Source of the DNA: Nocardia sp. CC227C
GTDB taxonomy: Bacteria; Actinomycetota; Actinomycetes; Mycobacteriales; Mycobacteriaceae
NCBI RefSeq assembly: GCF_030767025.1
Contig: NZ_JASITE010000008.1
Coordinates: forward strand, 186,001-250,000
Direction: 5' to 3'
DNA length: 64,000 bases
In this document: one piece after another, positions 16,788 through 23,782 of the stretch
How positions within the stretch are numbered: the stretch's first letter is position 1
How the letters are laid out: each line of letters starts with the position of its first letter
The notes under the pieces: model-generated
Told to the model about the DNA's origin: nothing
The model's input: only the letters and a program-made list of their open reading frames with translations
Database searches by the model: none
Made by a program: the position numbers and the translations under genes

Positions 16788-17089
16788 GATCCAGCCGGGG
16801 CGGTCCAACCACACGACGTCGCACGCCCGACGGCGGCGGTCTCGGGCGTCGTCCGGTGACGCCGGATGAGCCGGTGCGCGTGCGCACGACGGTATCGGCA
16901 CCCTGGCGACGGGCGAACCACAGTGCGGCCCACCGGTCACCGGCCGTTGTGGACGGGCCAGTGCCGGTGCGGGAACCATCGATCGTGGGCAATGCGCTGC
17001 CGGGGCGTGCGGTCCGGTTCTAGACTGTGGGGGCTGCCCGACTTGCCCGAGCGGTCGTCGGGTCGGCCCTGTCGAGGGGGTGCAGCCGA
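16788..17089 (+). other. 302-bp intergenic region with a probable promoter at its 3' end
   Basis: No gene is visible. A candidate -10 hexamer TAGACT lies at 17021-17026 with its transcription start about 60 bases ahead of the secreted-protein gene. Otherwise the stretch is GC-rich sequence with no strong hairpin or T-run. Confidence 0.45.
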
Positions 17090-17806
17090 ATGATCAGCAG
17101 CAGAATCGTCGCCGCATTCGCCGCCGTGCTCGCGCTCACCGGCGCGCTGCTCACGGCGGGCGGCGGTACCGCCGAGGCGTACGGCCCGTGGTCATGTGCC
17201 CCCGACGATCCATTGCGGCCCACCGCGGAGCTGATCGGCACGTGGAACACCGCTACCATCACCGACCCGGCCGATCCCCGGCTGGACGATCCGCTCACCC
17301 AGTTCGAGCTGGAGGTGAACCTCACGGCGGCGATGGAACTCGGGCTCACGGTGTACTCCGAGCCGGTCGACGGCGTGTACTGGTCGGAGCGGACGCGCCA
17401 GCTCACCTACGAGCCCGCCCGGCGTTTCGAACTGGCCTGCACCGGTCGCGACAATCTGTGCTGGATCGCCGACGACCTGCGGGTGCGCTACAGCCAGGAG
17501 GCCGTGGTCGGCATCGAGTTCCTCCCGCCCAACGACGAGCGCGCCGATGGATTCCTCGTGCGGGTGCCGGGTGTCGAGCTGTCCCGCGTACACGACGCGC
17601 TGCTGGCGGATCCGACGGCGCGGGAGCGGCTCGGCGGCGGCTCGGTCACCGAGGACGGCACCCTCGTCCTCATCGCCGATCGTGCCGATCTCGAGGTGGC
17701 ACGGACCTTCGTCCAGGGCCTGGGCGCGCAGTGGGACCCGGCCGTCGTCCGCTATGGCGACCGCCAGCTGGTCACGGGTTACTGCGTACCGGGCGTCTAC
17801 TTCTGA
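17090..17806 (+). CDS. Secreted protein of unknown function
   Basis: A 238-residue protein from ATG 17090, with a GAGGGGG ribosome binding site. It has a clear Sec signal peptide: MISSR, a hydrophobic core of about 20 residues, and a likely cleavage site after GTAEA. The mature part has an even spread of charged residues and four Cys (SC near the new N-terminus, CTG, CWIA and CVPG at the end), suggesting two disulfides. I do not recognise the family. It is a single-gene unit between the RamB-like regulator and the DUF1540 gene. Confidence 0.72.
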   Translation: MISSRIVAAFAAVLALTGALLTAGGGTAEAYGPWSCAPDDPLRPTAELIGTWNTATITDPADPRLDDPLTQFELEVNLTAAMELGLTVYSEPVDGVYWSERTRQLTYEPARRFELACTGRDNLCWIADDLRVRYSQEAVVGIEFLPPNDERADGFLVRVPGVELSRVHDALLADPTARERLGGGSVTEDGTLVLIADRADLEVARTFVQGLGAQWDPAVVRYGDRQLVTGYCVPGVYF

Positions 17807-17957
17807 CGGCTGCTCCGACCAGAGTTTCGCGCGAGCTGCGTCGCGGCCCGGACACCCGCCACTGTCCGCCGCTACCTGGACGGTCCCGCCCGTCGCAGGC
17901 GCGCCGAACGCGGCCCGACCGCGTCAAGGCGGTCGAGTCGCGCTGCTGTCGCGGCAC

Positions 17958-18257
17958 TCAGGCCGGTGAGTAGGTCAGGCAGTTCGCGGTGTGGTCGGAC
18001 GCACCGAGACCGACGCGGATCTCCGGCGCGGTGCATTCGAGATCCTTGTTGTGCGTGCAGTCGGCGCGCTGGCAGGCGCCGACCATGGAGGTGACGCGGT
18101 CCAGCCCGCCTTTGCTGGAGAGCGGGATGAAGGTGGTGCAGTCGGCGTGGCCGTTCTCCCCGGCGACATTGATCGCGTAGGCGTGGCAGCCATCATGGTT
18201 GTACGAGCAATCGGTGACCGTACATTCGCTGACGTGAGGCATTTCCAATGTGGTCAT
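17958..18257 (-). CDS. DUF1540 cysteine-rich small protein
   Basis: A 99-residue protein from ATG 18257, preceded by a strong GGAGG. It contains two tandem DUF1540-like units, each with four spaced Cys. The first is CTVTDCSYN, then GCHAYAI, then ADCTTF; the second is CQRADCTHN, then ECTAPEIRVG, then NCLTY. Such units are thought to bind metal or form disulfides. There is no signal peptide, so it is probably cytosolic. The role is unknown. It is a monocistronic minus-strand gene. Confidence 0.82.
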   Translation of the reverse strand: MTTLEMPHVSECTVTDCSYNHDGCHAYAINVAGENGHADCTTFIPLSSKGGLDRVTSMVGACQRADCTHNKDLECTAPEIRVGLGASDHTANCLTYSPA

Positions 18258-18380
18258 GAATTCCTCCGTGCCGTTGGGCCCGTGGGCGGGCTGACCCACG
18301 GGGGATCCGCCAGTGATCCTATATCGGTTCCGCCCCGATAAACAGCAAGGTCAGCCTTGCCTGACCGCACCGGACACCAT

Positions 18381-19337
18381 TCAGGCGTGTGCCGTCTTTC
18401 CGCCGTCGATCACCAGTTGCGCACCCGTGAGATAGGTGTGCTCGGGTGAGGCGAGCGTGAGCGCGAAGGCGGCGATCTCCTCCGGGGTGGCGAGCCGGCC
18501 GAGGCCCGGAACATTCGAACTGGCCCACTGTTTCAGGAACACCTGCCGCGCGGCGGCGGGCATGGCCTCCAAACCACTTGCCCGCCATACCAACTCGGTG
18601 TCCGTCGTGCCCGGTACCAGCGTGTTCACCCGGATGCCGTCGGCGGCGTAGTCCAGGGCGGCCGACTGCACCAGGCCGACCAGGGCGCGTTTGCTCGCGG
18701 TATAGGCGGCGCGATCGGCATCGGTGGCCAGCGCATTGCTGGAGGATGTCACCACAATGGTGCCACCCCCGGCGCGCAGCATATGCGGCACTTGGTATTT
18801 CATGGCCAGGAATACACCGCGCAGGTTGGTGCCGATCACGCGATCGAAATCCTCGGCGCTGTATTCGTGCAGCTTCCGCTGGATGGTGATGCCCGCATTG
18901 TTGAATGCCACGTCCAGACCGTTGTATTTCCGCACGGCGGTGTCGACGAATTCGCGAACCTCGTTCTCGACCAGTACGTCGGCGCGGATATAGGTGGCCT
19001 CCCCGCCCGCCGCGCGAATCTCGCGCTCCACCGCCTGACCGCGGTCGACCCGGCGGCCGCAGAAAGCGACCCGCGCACCCTCGGCGGCGAACTGTCGGGC
19101 CGCCGCCGCGCCGATGCCCGAGGTCGCCCCGGTGATCAGCACCACCTTGTCCTCGAAGCGTGGTCGCCCGGTCGGCGGCGTTCGGGGCGGATTGGAGTCG
19201 GCCCCCAGCGCGACTCCCCCGGCCAACCCGGCCGCGGCGCCGACCGCCAGACCGGAGGCGGTCAGGCCGAACAGTTTGCGGCGGTTGGGTTTCGAGGAGT
19301 CGTCGGCAGGGGGCTGGGTCTCGGTCGCATCGCTCAT
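18381..19337 (-). CDS. SDR-family oxidoreductase with a twin-arginine-type N-terminus
   Basis: A 318-residue short-chain dehydrogenase/reductase from ATG 19337. Residues 1-50 carry NRRKLFGLTASG followed by a Gly/Ala-rich hydrophobic stretch, a layout like a Tat signal or signal anchor. The catalytic domain follows. It has the cofactor loop TGATSGIGAAAA, with an Arg-rich CGRRVDRG favouring NADP(H), then NNAG, the catalytic Ser in VVTSSSN, YTASK (Tyr and Lys) and a C-terminal VIDGG. Most SDRs are cytosolic, so an exported form is unusual. It is divergent from the histidine kinase gene (130 bases). Confidence 0.87.
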   Translation of the reverse strand: MSDATETQPPADDSSKPNRRKLFGLTASGLAVGAAAGLAGGVALGADSNPPRTPPTGRPRFEDKVVLITGATSGIGAAAARQFAAEGARVAFCGRRVDRGQAVEREIRAAGGEATYIRADVLVENEVREFVDTAVRKYNGLDVAFNNAGITIQRKLHEYSAEDFDRVIGTNLRGVFLAMKYQVPHMLRAGGGTIVVTSSSNALATDADRAAYTASKRALVGLVQSAALDYAADGIRVNTLVPGTTDTELVWRASGLEAMPAAARQVFLKQWASSNVPGLGRLATPEEIAAFALTLASPEHTYLTGAQLVIDGGKTAHA

Positions 19338-19466
19338 GCCGGCAACGATGCCCCGTCCGACCTGGCGGCGGATCCGACCGGCGGCTCGTCCCGGCGGCCG
19401 CGGGGAGGAGCCGTTTCCTCCCCGGGTAGGAGACGGGGCCGGGTACGAGCGGGCAGGATGTGAAGG

Positions 19467-20630
19467 GTGGTGGAGTCGAACGGAATGCGGCGCGGTATCG
19501 AGTGGGTACTCGATGCCCGGTCGATTCCGATCCGACTGGCGGTGCTGACCGCTCTCGCGGCCGGATGCCTGCTGCTGCTCTCCCGAACCACCGATCCCGT
19601 CGACTGGACCATCGCCCTGGCCTCGGTGCTGCTCACCGCAGGTGGGGTGCGATGGCCGCTGGCCACCTCGCTGACCACCACCGGCGTGCTCATGCTCGGC
19701 TTCGAATTCGGGCACACCGGCCCGGTGGTCGCCAAGGTCGCCGCCGCCATCGCGCTCACCGAACTCGCCGCGCGGCACCGGGGCCGGCGGCCGCTGCTCG
19801 GCGCGGCCGTGCTCGCGGGCGCGTACCTGCTGCATCCCGGTGAGAGCGTGGCCGCCACCGGCTATCGCGCCGCCGTCATGGCCGGACTGCCGCTGCTCAT
19901 CGGCGCCCTACTGCGGACCGCGCGGGACAGCGCCGAACGCGCCCGACGCCATGCCGACGACCTGGCCCAGCGCCGCGAATCCGAGGTGGCCGCCGCGCGG
20001 GCGCTGGAACGCACCGCCATCGCGCGGGAACTGCACGACCTCATCGCGCATCACGTGTCCTCCACCGTGCTGCGGGTCGGCATCGCCCGCCACGCCCTGC
20101 CCGACGCTCCGCCCGCCGTCCTCGAGGTGCTCGACGATATCCACGCCAGCGGCAGGGAAACGCTGGCGGATCTGCGCAAGCTGGTGACCGTCCTGCGTGA
20201 TCCGAACGGCGACGACGAATCCTTCCTCGCCCCCGCGGATCTGCCCGAGGCCATCGCCGCGGCCGTCGAGCGCGCACGGCGGCTGGGGATTCGGACGCAC
20301 GCCGAAGTGGACGTCGGAATCACCGATGTGGACGCGCTCACCGGGCTGACGCTGCTGCGCCTCACCCAGGAGGGCTTGGCGAACACCGTGCGGCACGCGG
20401 GGGCGGGAGCGCACGCCACCCTCACGATCGTCCGTCATGACGAGAAGGTGGATTTCACACTGCGCGACCAGGGTTCGGCGACACGCACCGGCGGCGGCCC
20501 ACCCGGCGTCGGCCTGATCGGCCTGCGCGAGCGCGTGGAGCTGCTCGGCGGCGTGTTCACGGCCGCAGCCGTGTCCGGCGGTTGGCAGGTCACCGCTTAT
20601 CTGCCCACGCGGTCGCGAGTCGCGCCGTGA
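19467..20630 (+). CDS. Two-component sensor histidine kinase (HisKA_3 type)
   Basis: A 387-residue membrane sensor. The N-terminal ~150 residues hold five or six hydrophobic segments and no sizeable extracellular loop, suggesting sensing within the membrane. The phosphoacceptor motif RELHDLIAHHVSS lies near residues 190-202. The ATP-binding domain includes QEGLANTVRHA (N box) and GVGLIGLRERVELLGG (G box). The frame starts with GTG 19467; ATG 19485 six codons later is equally plausible. It overlaps its response regulator by four bases (GTGA), so the two are translationally coupled. The signal and regulon are unknown. Confidence 0.93.
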   Translation: MVESNGMRRGIEWVLDARSIPIRLAVLTALAAGCLLLLSRTTDPVDWTIALASVLLTAGGVRWPLATSLTTTGVLMLGFEFGHTGPVVAKVAAAIALTELAARHRGRRPLLGAAVLAGAYLLHPGESVAATGYRAAVMAGLPLLIGALLRTARDSAERARRHADDLAQRRESEVAAARALERTAIARELHDLIAHHVSSTVLRVGIARHALPDAPPAVLEVLDDIHASGRETLADLRKLVTVLRDPNGDDESFLAPADLPEAIAAAVERARRLGIRTHAEVDVGITDVDALTGLTLLRLTQEGLANTVRHAGAGAHATLTIVRHDEKVDFTLRDQGSATRTGGGPPGVGLIGLRERVELLGGVFTAAAVSGGWQVTAYLPTRSRVAP

Positions 20631-21277
20631 CCGTCCGGGTGCTCGTCGTCGACGATCAGCAGCTGGTCCGCGCCGGGCTGCGCATGCTCTGCCAGACCGC
20701 CGGCGACCTCGAGGTGGTCGCCGAGGCCGCCACCGGAGCCGAGGCGGTCCGGCTGGCCGCGCGGCTGGCCCCCGATGTGGTGCTGATGGATCTGCGGATG
20801 CCCGGTATGGACGGCATCCGCGCCACCGCTCGCATTCTCGCCGACCGCCCGACCGCCCGCGTGGTCGTGCTGACCACCTTCGACGACGACGATCACCTCT
20901 ACCCCGCACTCGCCGCCGGAGCCTGCGGGTTCCTGGTGAAGGACGCCTCCCCGGCAGAACTGCTGTCGGGCATCCGCCGAGCCGCCGCGGGTGACCACCC
21001 CTTCACACCGGATGTGCTGCGGCGCGTGCTGGATTCGGCCGTGACAGCCCGGACGGAGGCCGAGACCGAGCCCGCCCCCGCCGCATCCGTCGCCGACCTC
21101 ACCGTCCGCGAGCGGGAGGTGCTCGACCTGGTGGCCGAGGGCCTGTCCAACAGCGAGATCGCGAACCGGCTGCACGTGGGCGTCACCACCGTCAAGACCC
21201 ACGTCACGAACCTGATGGCCAAGACCGGCGCCGACAATCGCGTCCGGCTCGCCCTGCTCGGACACGGTCGGCGCTGA
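20627..21277 (+). CDS. LuxR/NarL-type response regulator
   Basis: Partner of the preceding kinase, 216 residues from GTG 20627, which overlaps the kinase stop codon. The receiver domain has the acidic pocket VVDDQQ, the phosphoacceptor Asp in LMDLRMPGMDG (about residue 53), the conserved Thr in VVLTTFDDDD and Lys in FLVKDASP. An Ala/Glu/Thr linker joins it to the LuxR helix-turn-helix (LTVREREVLDLVAEGLSN and VTTVKTHVTNLM). It is a typical DNA-binding activator. Confidence 0.94.
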   Translation: MTVRVLVVDDQQLVRAGLRMLCQTAGDLEVVAEAATGAEAVRLAARLAPDVVLMDLRMPGMDGIRATARILADRPTARVVVLTTFDDDDHLYPALAAGACGFLVKDASPAELLSGIRRAAAGDHPFTPDVLRRVLDSAVTARTEAETEPAPAASVADLTVREREVLDLVAEGLSNSEIANRLHVGVTTVKTHVTNLMAKTGADNRVRLALLGHGRR

Positions 21278-21289
21278 CGGTCCGGTTGC

Positions 21290-21991
21290 CTACTGGTGCA
21301 AGGCTTTCGCGGTCGGCGAGTTCGGGGTCGAGCCGGGATCCGGGTAGGTGTGCAGCACCCGGTCGGCGGTGCCGGAGGTGGTGACCGTGAACCAGTAGTG
21401 CTCGTTCTTGAAGTGGTGCAGGCGGTGGTTGCGGCGGACGGCGCGATAGAGGCGGCCGGTGGGCTGGTAGTCGGTGTGCACGAGGTAGTGGGTCCACTCG
21501 TAGTTGAGGCCGAGCAGGCCGAGCACCACCAGGAAGGTCAGCCCCAGGCCGGGGCGGGGGAAGGCCAGCGCGGCAATCGCGACCAGGGCCGGGATCAGCC
21601 ACAGGAAGGTCTGCCAGGGGATGAAGATCAGCTGGATGTCGCGCGGATCGCGATGGTGTTCACGGTGTTTGCGGGCCAGCAGCGAATCGACGGTGAGACG
21701 GCCGATCCGGCGGGGCCGCCAGTGCAGCACGCACACGTGGATGAGCCATTCGGCGAGCGGGAACAGCGCCAGCATCACCACCGGGACCAGCGCGTCGGTG
21801 ATCCGCCAGTCCCCCACCGCGATCCGGGCCGCCAGCGCCGTCGCGAACAGGGCCGCGATGATCCACGGCGAGGGCTGACGCACGAAGAGCCGGAACGCAT
21901 CTGGCAGGGAGAGACCGGCGCGCCGGGCGGACCGCGCCGCCCCGGCGGCCGGGCGGGCTCGGGCGGTGCGGTCAGGATCGTTCGGTGTCAT
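21290..21991 (-). CDS. Fatty acid hydroxylase / sterol desaturase superfamily membrane protein
   Basis: A 233-residue integral membrane di-iron protein. The histidine boxes are present in order: HVCVLH, KHREHH, HTDYQP and NHRLHHF. Hydrophobic helices lie between them. Family members hydroxylate or desaturate fatty acids, sterols or carotenoids using di-iron and oxygen; the substrate here is not known. The start codon lies 20 bases inside the upstream GntR gene, so it is co-transcribed and probably controlled by that regulator. Its 3' end converges on the response regulator gene (12-base gap). Confidence 0.88.
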   Translation of the reverse strand: MTPNDPDRTARARPAAGAARSARRAGLSLPDAFRLFVRQPSPWIIAALFATALAARIAVGDWRITDALVPVVMLALFPLAEWLIHVCVLHWRPRRIGRLTVDSLLARKHREHHRDPRDIQLIFIPWQTFLWLIPALVAIAALAFPRPGLGLTFLVVLGLLGLNYEWTHYLVHTDYQPTGRLYRAVRRNHRLHHFKNEHYWFTVTTSGTADRVLHTYPDPGSTPNSPTAKALHQ

Positions 21992-22712
21992 GGGACGCCT
22001 CCTCGAGACGGCGGATCAATGTGGCGAATTCCGTTGTCGCCGTAGACAGCAGATCGGTGGCGGCGGCGCGGGCCGCGGTGCTGTCCGCCGCCGCGACGGC
22101 ATCGGCGATGGCGCGGTAGCGGTCGACGCGGGCGACCTCGGCGGCCATGAGCACCGCGAGCGCCTCGATGGCGGGCTCGTAGACGGCGCGCAGATTGTTG
22201 TAGAGCAGCCGGTAGACGATGGAGTCGGCGGCATCCACCAGGTGATCCCAGAAGGCCAGCGCCACCCGCTGCCGGGCGACCGGATCCCGGTGGGCCGCCA
22301 GTTCGTCCAGGTCGGCGCGCAGTGCGGGCAGCACGGCCGCGCCGCCCCGCTCGGCCGCCAGTCCGGCCACCTCGCGCCCCAGCGCGGCACGGGCCTCCAG
22401 GATGCTGCGCAGCACCGCGTTGTCGAGCTCGCCGCGCCGGAAGAGCAAGCGCGGCAGCATATCCAGGCCACCGAAGCGGCGGAAGTCGCGCACGGTGGTG
22501 CCGCCGCCCTGGCGAACCTCGACGAGTCCGGAGTGCGCGAGCCGCTGCAATGCCTCGCGCACGGTGGGCCGGGAGACGCCGAGCGCCTCGGCGAGCTGCC
22601 GCTCGGCGGGCAGTGTCGCCCCCGGTGCCAGCTCGCCATCGAGCACGGTGTCGACGAGCTGTTCGAAGACCTCGTCGGGAACGGTTCTGCGATCGATGCG
22701 CTGCAACGCCAT
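21972..22712 (-). CDS. GntR-family (FadR/FCD type) transcriptional regulator
   Basis: A 246-residue regulator. The N-terminal winged helix has LPAERQLAEALGVSRPTVREAL followed by GLVEVRQGGGTTV, quoted in two parts. The C-terminal all-helical FCD ligand-binding domain covers about residues 90-235, with Asp/His residues that usually hold a metal or carboxylic-acid ligand. It overlaps the lipid hydroxylase gene by 20 bases. A FadR-type operator TGGTCAGACCA lies 38 bases upstream of the start, and the -10 position suggests a leaderless transcript. I infer autoregulation and control of lipid modification, possibly sensing an acyl or carboxylate compound. Confidence 0.92.
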   Translation of the reverse strand: MALQRIDRRTVPDEVFEQLVDTVLDGELAPGATLPAERQLAEALGVSRPTVREALQRLAHSGLVEVRQGGGTTVRDFRRFGGLDMLPRLLFRRGELDNAVLRSILEARAALGREVAGLAAERGGAAVLPALRADLDELAAHRDPVARQRVALAFWDHLVDAADSIVYRLLYNNLRAVYEPAIEALAVLMAAEVARVDRYRAIADAVAAADSTAARAAATDLLSTATTEFATLIRRLEEASHDTERS

Positions 22713-22765
22713 GCCCCGACGCTACGTCGATAATTGGTAAGAGGTCAAGTGGTCAGACCAATATT
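22713..22765 (-). promoter_or_regulatory. Promoter and FadR-type operator of the GntR/hydroxylase operon
   Basis: The perfect FadR-class palindrome TGGTCAGACCA (consensus TGGTNNGACCA) lies at 22750-22760. On the minus strand, TTGACC and TAGCGT are spaced 18 bases apart, and transcription would start at or next to the ATG at 22712. The operator sits immediately upstream of the -35 box. Confidence 0.65.
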
Positions 22766-22802
22766 GCCCCGCCAATTCCCGCACGGATCGGGGAGATGCC
22801 CC

Positions 22803-23717
22803 CTAGATCTCCGGTTCGGCCGCCGTCCGCGTGGCCCCCGCCGACGCGGTCACCACACACACCACACCCGCCCACTGCCCGAAGTTCAGCACCTGCCCCA
22901 ACACCAGCAGACCCGCCAGCGCCGCCACCGCGGGCTCCAGGCTCATCAGCACCCCGAACACCCGCGCCGGAATCTTGCGCAGCGCCTCCAACTCCACCGA
23001 ATAGGGCACCACCGACGAGAGCATGGCCACCGCGAAACCCGCCGCCAGCACGGCGGGCTGCAACAGCGCCGCCCCCGCGTCCAGAATGCCGACCGGGGCC
23101 ATCACAATGCCGCCGAAGGCCATGGCGAGCGCCAATCCGCCACCGCCGCTGGTACGTTCGCCGAGCTTGGCCGACAGCAGAATGTAGCCCGCCCAGCAAG
23201 CGCCCGCCGCCAGCGCCAGCAGCACACCCGACCACACCACCGCACCGTCGGAACGGGTGAGCAGGAAGACGCCGCCACCGGCGAGCAGCGCCCACGCCGG
23301 ATCGATCCACCGCCGCGATCCGGCCAGCGCGATGGCCAGCGGGCCGAGGAATTCCAGCGTCACCGCCATGCCGAGCGGAATCCGGTCGATGGCCTCGTAG
23401 AAGCACAGATTCATCAGGGCGAGCACACCCCCGTAGGCGAGCACCACCGGAATCGCGCGGCGCTCGATGCGCAGCGCCGAACGCCACAGCACCAGCAGCA
23501 CGATTCCGGCGAAACCCAGACGCAGGCTGACCGCGCCCGCGGGACCGGTGACGGCGAACAGCTGTTTGGCGAAGGCAGCGCCGATCTGCACGCTCACGAT
23601 CCCGGCCAGCACCAGGGCGGTGGGTGGCACCCCACCCAGCCCCTGCTGCGCCACCCGCTGCCGAAACGGCCGGCGCTCCGGCGACTGCCACGCCCGATCG
23701 ACGTCGATGGCTACCAC
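22803..23717 (-). CDS. EamA-family (RhtA-like) drug/metabolite exporter
   Basis: A 304-residue inner-membrane protein with ten predicted helices in two EamA repeats. It starts at GTG 23717 with GGAGGA upstream. The pattern SLRLGFAGIVLLVLWR, then EFLGPLAIAL, and in the second repeat ALRKIPARVFGVLMSLEP, then ALAGLLVLGQ, is that of RhtA/YdcZ-type threonine and homoserine exporters. The substrate here is not established. It is monocistronic, downstream of recG in the opposite orientation sense (same strand, 65-base gap). Confidence 0.88.
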   Translation of the reverse strand: MVAIDVDRAWQSPERRPFRQRVAQQGLGGVPPTALVLAGIVSVQIGAAFAKQLFAVTGPAGAVSLRLGFAGIVLLVLWRSALRIERRAIPVVLAYGGVLALMNLCFYEAIDRIPLGMAVTLEFLGPLAIALAGSRRWIDPAWALLAGGGVFLLTRSDGAVVWSGVLLALAAGACWAGYILLSAKLGERTSGGGGLALAMAFGGIVMAPVGILDAGAALLQPAVLAAGFAVAMLSSVVPYSVELEALRKIPARVFGVLMSLEPAVAALAGLLVLGQVLNFGQWAGVVCVVTASAGATRTAAEPEI

Positions 23718-23720
23718 GCT

Positions 23721-23778
23721 GTGTCCTCCGCTCCCCCGCCGTCCTCCACTCCCCCGCGCTTCTCCACTCCCCGCGCGC
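23721..23778 (+). repeat. Short imperfect tandem repeat between recG and the EamA gene
   Basis: About three imperfect copies of an 18-bp pyrimidine-rich unit (GTCCTCCGCTCCCCCGCC, GTCCTCCACTCCCCCGCG and a third, more degenerate copy) fill the gap between the recG stop and the start region of the transporter gene. On the minus strand they overlap the ribosome binding site region of the EamA gene. Confidence 0.7.
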
Positions 23779-23782
23779 GGCC

